A DNA stretch of 7,527 bases from Bryobacterales bacterium (lineage in GTDB: Bacteria > Acidobacteriota > Terriglobia > Bryobacterales > Bryobacteraceae): assembly GCA_025462985.1 (NCBI GenBank), contig JAOAPP010000337.1:1-7527 (forward strand). The letters run 5' to 3'. Positions 1 through 4,621 of this stretch are shown here, piece by piece. Positions within the stretch are counted from its first letter, which is position 1, and every line of letters starts with the position of its first letter. Made by a program: the position numbers and the translations under genes. Below the pieces are notes generated by a model. It saw nothing but the letters and a program-made list of their open reading frames with translations, did not search any database and was not told where the DNA came from.

Positions 1-822
1 GCCGCCGGTCTGGCGCGCTCCGTCGAATGGAAATGCCCGTTCTCCGTTCTCGAGCTCGGAGCGGGCCGCGGCGACATGCGGTCCGCTCTTGCCGGCTGGA
101 ATTATCACGGCGTCGATTGGACCGGCGACTCTCTCCCGCCTGCAATGTGCGGCCTCGTCCTGGCGAATGAGTTCTTCGACGCGCTCCCCGTCCACCTGCT
201 TCGGAAGCACGAAGGCCTCTGGCAAGAACTGGGCGTCGGTCTGCTGAAGGATAAGCTCGCGCTGACTGTCATGGGCGCCGCCAGTCCTGAACTCGCGGGG
301 TACGCCCACCGTTTTGGCTCTTCCATTCCCGACAGCGGCCTACTCGAGGTGAACCTTCAAGCTTCTTTCTGGTTTCGAGAGCTGTCGCGGATTCACTTGG
401 CCGGCACGCTGATCGTGATCGACTACGGATACTCTGAACGCGAACTGACCCGCCTTCCTGAAGGAACATTGATGACCTATCGCCGCCATCAAGCTTCCGC
501 TGATTTCCTGTCTCATGCCGGTGAACGGGACATCACCGCTCACATCAATTCTTCTTACCTCAAGCAGCTTGCGACAGAGTGCGGCTATGTCATCGAGTCG
601 GATTGCTCGCTCAGCGCATGGATGATGGGCATCTGGGACGAGGATGAATTGAGTCGTCGATGGAAGGAGAAGGATGAACGCTGGAAGCTTCAGTGGAAGG
701 AACTCTTCTTTGGAATGGGCGAGACATTCCGGGTGCTCCAGCTGCGGAAGGATGGTCCACAAAAAGAAAAAGCCCCCGGGTTTAACCGAGGGCCAGTTGA
801 TGATTCCGCTATCGCGGAGTAG
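1..822 (+). CDS. MidA/NDUFAF7-family SAM-dependent methyltransferase, 5'-truncated by window edge
   Basis: Frame 1 is open from the first base, so the gene starts upstream; 273 residues are visible against roughly 350-390 for the family (COG1565). The ATG at base 76 is internal, because the SAM-binding glycine motif LELGAGRG (visible residues 17-24) lies before it. The family signature ANEFFDALPVH follows at 55-65, then IDYG at 140-143 and DITAHI at 177-182. The mitochondrial relative methylates an arginine of complex I subunit NDUFS2; the substrate of bacterial members is unclear, so I name no target. Oddity 1: only about 14 residues separate the glycine motif from the VDW...DSLP segment, where relatives I recall carry another strand and helix (the IVE-S-x-x-L-R-x-x-Q region), so an internal deletion is likely. 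Oddity 2: the last 20 or so codons after FRVLQLRKDG overlap the terminator of the opposite-strand gene and look like a non-conserved tail. Family call is firm; activity is uncertain. Confidence 0.9.
   Translation, partial: AAGLARSVEWKCPFSVLELGAGRGDMRSALAGWNYHGVDWTGDSLPPAMCGLVLANEFFDALPVHLLRKHEGLWQELGVGLLKDKLALTVMGAASPELAGYAHRFGSSIPDSGLLEVNLQASFWFRELSRIHLAGTLIVIDYGYSERELTRLPEGTLMTYRRHQASADFLSHAGERDITAHINSSYLKQLATECGYVIESDCSLSAWMMGIWDEDELSRRWKEKDERWKLQWKELFFGMGETFRVLQLRKDGPQKEKAPGFNRGPVDDSAIAE
761..793 (-). terminator. Rho-independent terminator of the 28-aa peptide gene
   Basis: Read on the minus strand, GCCCTCGG (793-786), a 6-base loop and CCGGGGGC (779-772) form an 8-bp stem followed by TTTTTCTTTTT. 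The strand is decided by one position: 776/789 is a G-U wobble in the minus transcript but a C/A mismatch in the plus transcript, and the T tract exists only on the minus strand. The stem begins 35 bases after the peptide stop codon. The whole element sits within the coding end of the convergent methyltransferase gene. Confidence 0.85.
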
Positions 823-828
823 TCAGTG

Positions 829-915
829 TTACTTCTTCTTCTTGGCCGGGGCTTTCTTAGCAGCCTTCTTGGCGCCAGCAGCTTTAGAAGCTGCCTTTTT
901 GGTTGCGTTCTTCAT
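829..915 (-). CDS. 28-aa Lys/Ala-rich basic peptide, histone H1-tail-like
   Basis: An ORF of 28 codons plus TAA on the minus strand. The product begins MKNATKKAASK and ends KKAPAKKKK: 12 Lys and 10 Ala of 28 residues, no acidic, aromatic or branched aliphatic residue, one Pro, one Gly. Net charge is about +12. Composition resembles the C-terminal tails of eukaryotic H1 and of bacterial AlgP/HC1-like proteins, which bind DNA without sequence specificity; RNA, polyphosphate or ribosome binding are equally possible. The gene is supported by a complete cassette: near-consensus promoter at 970-998, Shine-Dalgarno AGGGAG at 925-930 with 9-base spacing to ATG, and a strong terminator 35 bases past the stop. 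Predicted transcript is about 200 bases. Lys codons are mixed AAG and AAA and Ala codons are mixed GCT, GCA and GCC, so this is not a simple trinucleotide repeat. Its length is below the limit of most gene callers. Function is inferred from composition only. Confidence 0.78.
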   Translation of the reverse strand: MKNATKKAASKAAGAKKAAKKAPAKKKK

Positions 916-923
916 TGATCAAT

Positions 924-954
924 TCTCCCTATCTAAATTTGCAATCTAAAGAGA
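924..954 (-). promoter_or_regulatory. 5' UTR hairpin covering the Shine-Dalgarno of the Lys/Ala peptide gene
   Basis: In the minus-strand leader UCUCUUUA (954-947) can pair with UAGGGAGA (931-924), 8 bp including two G-U pairs, around a 15-base loop. The right arm contains the whole Shine-Dalgarno AGGGAG. The pairing could limit translation and might be opened by temperature, a protein or an RNA. The loop and flank also hold two copies of ATCTAAA (plus-strand 931-937 and 944-950). The pairing is seen in the sequence; the regulation is inference. Confidence 0.35.
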
Positions 955-969
955 TCGCAGCGTGATTCA

Positions 970-998
970 TATATAAATTCCTTCGCAAGAGAAGTCAA
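970..998 (-). promoter_or_regulatory. Sigma70-type promoter of the Lys/Ala peptide gene
   Basis: On the minus strand TTGACT (998-993) is followed by exactly 17 bases and TATATA (975-970): five of six consensus matches at -35, four of six at -10, with optimal spacing. The region is AT-rich against a GC-rich background. Expected transcription start is near 963-964, giving a leader of about 48 bases. No other minus-strand gene lies between it and the 28-aa ORF. Confidence 0.75.
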
Positions 999-1127
999 GG
1001 AAAAAATGTTGTCAGAGAGTTGAATGTTCCTTTCCACTCGCAAAGCTTCTCAAAAACGTGAGGCCGCTGTTTTGTTTTACTCTTTGAGGAGCAGTTGGCG
1101 TCTCTTGTAAGGAGTGCCTGGGCATTC

Positions 1128-1979
1128 ATGATCGGTCAACTAAAAGCCAAATCGGAATCGCGTTTCAGAACTTGCGGGCACGGGCTGCTGCTCGTTCTCG
1201 CGCTACTCACTCTGGCGTCCGGCTGCGGAAGACGGCATCACCGCCGTGCCTCGAATATACCTTCCGCTCCAGTACGGCGTGGCTCTGGCAATGCCCGAAC
1301 ACCTGCAGCGCAGCCGCCCGCAGTTGCCCCTGGATATGTCGAAGAAGGCATCGCCAGCTGGTATGGACCTCCATTCAATGGCCGCGCCGCTGCTGATGGC
1401 GAGATCTATGATATGGAAACGCTGGTGGCAGCGCATCGCCTTCTTCCGTTCAACACCTGGCTGCGCGTGACGAACCTCGCGAACAACAAAAGCGTAAAGG
1501 TGCGAGTGATCGATCGCGGTCCGTTCGTGGATAACCGAATCCTGGATCTCTCGAAGGCAGCCGCTCGTGACATCGATCTGCTCGGGCCAGGGATCGGGAA
1601 GATCCGGCTGGAGGTGATCGCTGCGCCTCCAGATCGCCCTGCAAACGACTTCTACGCTGTTCAGGTCGGGGCGTTCAGCGTGCGCTCGAATGCGGAACAG
1701 GTCAGATCAAGGCTCGCCGCCCGCTTTGGGACGGCGTACGTCGCGATCAAGCAAGGACGTCCTCCTCTTTGGCGTGTGCTCGTCGGCAAAGAGGACTCGC
1801 TCGGAGGAGCGCAGGAGCTTGCAAAAGCGCTGGCATCTCAGAACAAGGAAGTCTTTGTTGTGCGTCTCGATGAAACCATCACCGCGCCCACTGCTACGCC
1901 GGCTGCCACACCCGCTGGCCAACCTTCATCGACACTCGCCGACCCGGCTCCGTCGTCAAGCGAGCAGCGCCGGCCCTGA
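1128..1979 (+). CDS. rlpA: RlpA-type septal lytic transglycosylase lipoprotein (DPBB + SPOR)
   Basis: A 283-residue exported lipoprotein. A basic n-region and hydrophobic LLLVLALLTL lead to a slightly relaxed lipobox, ASGC, with the lipidated Cys at 33. A Pro/Ala/Arg linker is followed by the double-psi beta-barrel domain at about 71-165, containing GIASWYG, E92, H103 and D129 in VIDRGPF, the polar residues conserved across RlpA. A SPOR domain spans about 174-247 (FYAVQVGAFSV...WRVLVG), and the end is a low-complexity Pro/Thr/Ala tail. RlpA cleaves glycan strands lacking stem peptides and is carried to the division septum by SPOR binding to denuded peptidoglycan. Start: ATG 1128 gives a normal signal peptide but sits 13 bases after AAGGAG; a TTG at 1095 with GAGGAG only 3 bases upstream would add 11 residues and an overlong n-region. 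No convincing plus-strand promoter was found upstream. The downstream regulator starts 72 bases later. Confidence 0.92.
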   Translation: MIGQLKAKSESRFRTCGHGLLLVLALLTLASGCGRRHHRRASNIPSAPVRRGSGNARTPAAQPPAVAPGYVEEGIASWYGPPFNGRAAADGEIYDMETLVAAHRLLPFNTWLRVTNLANNKSVKVRVIDRGPFVDNRILDLSKAAARDIDLLGPGIGKIRLEVIAAPPDRPANDFYAVQVGAFSVRSNAEQVRSRLAARFGTAYVAIKQGRPPLWRVLVGKEDSLGGAQELAKALASQNKEVFVVRLDETITAPTATPAATPAGQPSSTLADPAPSSSEQRRP

Positions 1980-1995
1980 ACGCGAGCGATCAGAT

Positions 1996-2041
1996 AGAGA
2001 TCTTAAGAGGACCGGCAGCACTAAGTTCCCGGAGGATCTCT
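1996..2041 (+). promoter_or_regulatory. Possible leader stem-loop next to the regulator's ribosome binding site
   Basis: AGAGATC (1996-2002) and GATCTCT (2035-2041) are exact inverted repeats of 7 bases around a 32-base loop in the gap between rlpA and the sigma54 activator. The right arm overlaps the end of GGAGGA (2031-2036), the only purine-rich site before the GTG start, itself 15 bases away. Pairing could bring the site closer to the start or mask it. A 7-bp repeat of this kind can occur by chance. Confidence 0.2.
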
Positions 2042-2051
2042 TCATTTCACT

Positions 2052-3038
2052 GTGAACGCTCGCGCCAGCCTCGACCACGCTCCGTTCCAGCAGCTCATCG
2101 GCGATTCGCCGGCGATGCGCCAAGTGGCGCGACTGGTGTCCCGCATGGCCAAATCACGCTTCCCGGCGCTCATCCTGGGGGAGACAGGGACCGGCAAAGA
2201 GGTGGTCGCCCGAGCTATTCACAACGGCGAGGCGCGCGGTCCGTTCGTCGTGATCGACTGCTCTGCGCTTGTCGGGCCGCTGATGGAAAGCGAGCTCTTC
2301 GGATACGCGAAGGGCGCGTTCACCGGGGCTCACGTACAGAAGCTCGGGTTGCTGGATGCCGCAAACGGAGGAACCGCCTTCCTCGATGAGATCGGCGAGC
2401 TCCCGTTGGACATGCAGCAGAAGCTGCTGCGTGTGCTGCAACAGAAAGAGTTTCGTGCCGTCGGTGGACTGTCCCAGCGATCTTCGAACTTCCGGGTGAT
2501 CGCGGCGACCAATCGCGACCTTGCGCTCGAGGTAGAGAAAGGGCGCTTTCGTCAGGATCTCTACTATCGCCTGAACGTGATGAAGCTTCGCATCCCCCCC
2601 TTGCGTGAACGCAAAGAGGACATTCCGCTGCTTGTTTCTCACTTCCTCGAACGTTACGGAAACGGCCAGCAATTACCAGCCGACACGATGAACGCGTTGC
2701 AGCGATATGACTGGCCGGGTAATGTGCGCGAGCTTGAGCACGCTGTTCAGCAGATGATTGCGATGAACTCGGGCCAATGGATATCCCTAGGCGATCTGCC
2801 CACGAGCATCGGCAATCCGGTGAGAGAACGGAATGAACAGAGGGAATCGAACACGTTGTCTCCCTGGTTGCCTGATCCAGGCGACGCGAGGCAACAGGTG
2901 CTTCCGCTTGCCGAAGTGGAGAAGCGCGCGATCATCCAGGCTATAGGCGTTGCGAAGGGCGATCGAACTCTCGCAGCAGCCATGCTGGAAATTGGGCGCA
3001 CAACCCTCTATCGCAAGCTCAAAGAATACGGCCTGTAA
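2052..3038 (+). CDS. Sigma54-dependent transcriptional activator lacking a sensory domain
   Basis: A 328-residue NtrC-class enhancer-binding protein reduced to the AAA+ engine and DNA-binding domain. The AAA+ module begins almost at once (LIGDSPAM, residues 15-22). Walker A is GETGTGKE (43-50), the sigma54 contact loop GAFTGA is intact (88-93), Walker B is GGTAFLDE (107-114), sensor I is AATNRDL (151-157), arginine-finger candidates are R167 and R173, and sensor II is GNVRELEH (223-230). A Fis-type helix-turn-helix fills about 288-328. Such proteins hydrolyse ATP to open sigma54-RNA polymerase promoters. There is no receiver, GAF or PAS domain, as in PspF, so control must come from expression level or a partner protein. 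GTG 2052 is the only usual start codon after the in-frame stop at 2022. The stop is 10 bases before the glycosyltransferase start, so the two are probably translated together. Target genes are unknown. Confidence 0.95.
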   Translation: MNARASLDHAPFQQLIGDSPAMRQVARLVSRMAKSRFPALILGETGTGKEVVARAIHNGEARGPFVVIDCSALVGPLMESELFGYAKGAFTGAHVQKLGLLDAANGGTAFLDEIGELPLDMQQKLLRVLQQKEFRAVGGLSQRSSNFRVIAATNRDLALEVEKGRFRQDLYYRLNVMKLRIPPLRERKEDIPLLVSHFLERYGNGQQLPADTMNALQRYDWPGNVRELEHAVQQMIAMNSGQWISLGDLPTSIGNPVRERNEQRESNTLSPWLPDPGDARQQVLPLAEVEKRAIIQAIGVAKGDRTLAAAMLEIGRTTLYRKLKEYGL

Positions 3039-3048
3039 GATTAGGAGC

Positions 3049-4080
3049 GTGCGAATCGCGCTCGATGCCACCTACAGCATTGATGCTCGTCCTTCGGGCA
3101 TCGCGATTTACTCGCGTGAGCTGATGGCAGGGCTCGCGGCGCAGGAGCGCGGCCACGAGTTTCTTCACTGCTATCGGCCAAAGCAATGGAGGAAGGCGCC
3201 TCGTCCGCTCGCATCGAATGTACGGAATCGTCTTCTCCTTCCTCCTCTTCGCACGTTTTCAGCCGACATCTACCATGCTCTGAATCAACGCGTGGATAAG
3301 CGGCCCGCGAAGAAGGTCATCAGCACATTCCATGACTTGTTCGTCATGACCGGAGAATATTCTACTGCCGAATACCGTCAAAGGTTCACTGAGCAGGCTC
3401 GCGGCGCCGCGCGCCTCTCGGATTTGATCAACGCGGTATCGGAGTTCACAAAGAGGCAGGTTGAGGAGTTGCTCGGGTTCGAGAGGTCGCGCATTCGAGT
3501 CGTTCCCCACGGCGTTCGCGCTCCCGCGAGCATACCTGCCACGTCGCGCGAAAAGATGATCCTGTTTGTCGGAGCCCTGCAGCGGAGAAAGAACGTCGAG
3601 CGCCTGGTTGCCGCAATGGACTATCTGCCTGCCGATTGGCGACTGGTGCTCGCCGGTTCTCCGGCAGGGTTTCAGGCGGACCGGATCCTGGAACAGATTG
3701 CGCAGAGCGGCCGCAGGGAGCAGATCACGGTGACGGGCTATGTTCCTCCGAGCGAACTGGAACAACTCTACTGGCGCGCGTCCATCTTTGCGTTTCCGTC
3801 CCTGGACGAAGGCTTCGGGATCCCGGTGATCGAGGCCATGGCGCACGGATTGCCGGTGGTCACGTCCAATCGGTCCGCTTTGGCTGAAGTGGGAGGAGGC
3901 GCTGCGCTGCAAGTCAATCCCGAGGACACCGGCGCGATAGCCGCGGCACTCTCACGGTTGATCGATGACGCGCCGCTCAGAAACGAGCTGGCGCACGCAG
4001 GTCTGAAACACGCAGGCCAATTTTCCTGGGAGAGATCAGTCCGTGAAACGTGGACCGTCTATTCCGAGCTATCGGGCTGA
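3049..4080 (+). CDS. GT4-like glycosyltransferase (GT-B fold)
   Basis: A 343-residue cytoplasmic glycosyltransferase with the two-domain GT-B layout. The N-terminal domain opens with the typical RIALDATYS and SGIAIYSREL; the C-terminal nucleotide-sugar domain has ILFVGALQRRKN (171-182) and the E-x7-E signature EGFGIPVIE (254-262). Relatives transfer mannose, rhamnose or similar sugars in O-antigen, capsule or exopolysaccharide synthesis; donor and acceptor cannot be read from the sequence. The GTG start at 3049 is chosen because it keeps the conserved first strand; AGGAG lies only one base before it, which suggests re-initiation after the TAA of the preceding regulator gene, 10 bases upstream. 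An in-frame ATG at 2950 lies within the regulator's helix-turn-helix region and is not credible; ATG 3124 would delete the first strand. The gene ends 13 bases from the convergent small gene. Confidence 0.92.
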   Translation: MRIALDATYSIDARPSGIAIYSRELMAGLAAQERGHEFLHCYRPKQWRKAPRPLASNVRNRLLLPPLRTFSADIYHALNQRVDKRPAKKVISTFHDLFVMTGEYSTAEYRQRFTEQARGAARLSDLINAVSEFTKRQVEELLGFERSRIRVVPHGVRAPASIPATSREKMILFVGALQRRKNVERLVAAMDYLPADWRLVLAGSPAGFQADRILEQIAQSGRREQITVTGYVPPSELEQLYWRASIFAFPSLDEGFGIPVIEAMAHGLPVVTSNRSALAEVGGGAALQVNPEDTGAIAAALSRLIDDAPLRNELAHAGLKHAGQFSWERSVRETWTVYSELSG

Positions 4081-4093
4081 AACGTATTCCGCC

Positions 4094-4405
4094 CTATTTC
4101 TGGTCTTCTTCGATCGAGATCTTCAGAGCCCGGAGGAACTTTTGATCCTGTGACGTGAGGCGAATCTTTCCAGCCGATTCGAAATGCATCGGAGCTTCGA
4201 TCTCTTTCGAGCTCTCGTCTCCATCGCGTTCTTCGTCTGAAGCCTCTCGTTTGTTGAAGCCGATGGTCGCTTCCAGGACAAGAAAGACGTCGTAGCCGGC
4301 GCGTTTGATTTCGCCGATTGCGCTCGCGATGCGATCCGAGTCGGACAGCGACTCATTAATCGCGTTGCCCAACTCCTGCATAAGCTCCTTTAGTCTTTCG
4401 TCCAA
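4094..4405 (-). CDS. Small acidic protein of unknown function
   Basis: I do not recognise a named family. The product is about 103 residues with no signal peptide or membrane segment. An N-terminal helical stretch (LKELMQELGNAINESL) leads to IGEIKRAGYDVFLVLEATIGF, which reads like a compact alpha/beta core, then a strongly acidic linker (about 20 residues rich in Glu, Asp, Ser) and a short basic-then-acidic end (FLRALKISIEEDQK). Start choice: TTG 4405 is preceded by GAGGAAGG at good spacing. The frame stays open to GTG 4495 (133 aa; AGGA 5 bases upstream), but third-position GC there is about 38 percent, clearly lower than in the rest of the gene, so that part is probably leader. ATG 4381 with AAGGAG 3 bases away is another option. 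It lies downstream of the M1-like gene on the same strand. It is likely a real gene because codon use in the core matches its neighbours. Confidence 0.65.
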   Translation of the reverse strand: MDERLKELMQELGNAINESLSDSDRIASAIGEIKRAGYDVFLVLEATIGFNKREASDEERDGDESSKEIEAPMHFESAGKIRLTSQDQKFLRALKISIEEDQK

Positions 4406-4601
4406 ATGATCGCCTTCCTCAGGTACCTTCAGGGTATCACCCAAATTACCATCAGGCACTTGCCATGAAGATCGGAAAACTTGCCAGTCTGCCACTAAAG
4501 TCCTAGTGCCCCCCGGTATTGGAACCGTTCAGCCTATTTGATGCATCGGCAGGTAGGATTTGCGCTAGTTACCCGCCAAGTACGGTCTAGGCAGGCGGAG
4601 C

Positions 4602-4621
4602 AAACTCAGATTTCTGAGCTT
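4602..4621 (-). terminator. Weak hairpin at the stop codon of the M1-like gene
   Basis: On the minus strand AAGCTCAG, loop AAAT, CTGAGTTT form an 8-bp stem with one G-U pair that becomes an A/C mismatch on the plus strand. It contains the TGA stop (4608-4606). Only three T follow before GC-rich sequence, so it may be an inefficient terminator or a 3'-end stabiliser before the small gene downstream. No better terminator is seen in the 4406-4605 gap. Confidence 0.3.

Noticed and set aside
674..949. Plus-strand ORF with a Phe/Ala/Leu-rich, membrane-like end
   Set aside because: The hydrophobic stretch is the complement of the Lys/Ala codons of the minus-strand peptide gene; promoter, ribosome binding site and terminator all support the minus strand.
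916..1094. Plus-strand promoter for rlpA
   Set aside because: The region is AT-rich and contains TATAAA and TTGCAA, but 27 bases apart; no pair with acceptable spacing was found.
1211..1226. TGGC-N7-TGC, a sigma54 promoter-like sequence
   Set aside because: It lies inside the rlpA signal-peptide codons with no gene start downstream, and the match is too loose.
2950..3048. Upstream ATG extension of the glycosyltransferase
   Set aside because: These codons lie in another frame of the activator's helix-turn-helix region, and glycosyltransferases of this type begin with the RIALDAT strand at 3049.
3259..3912. Minus-strand ORF of 217 codons opposite the glycosyltransferase
   Set aside because: Its length comes from GC-rich codon structure of the real gene; no ribosome binding site or family motif.
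4074..4094. GGGC...GCCC hairpin between the convergent genes
   Set aside because: Only 4 bp around a 13-base loop and no clean T tract; not a credible terminator for either strand.
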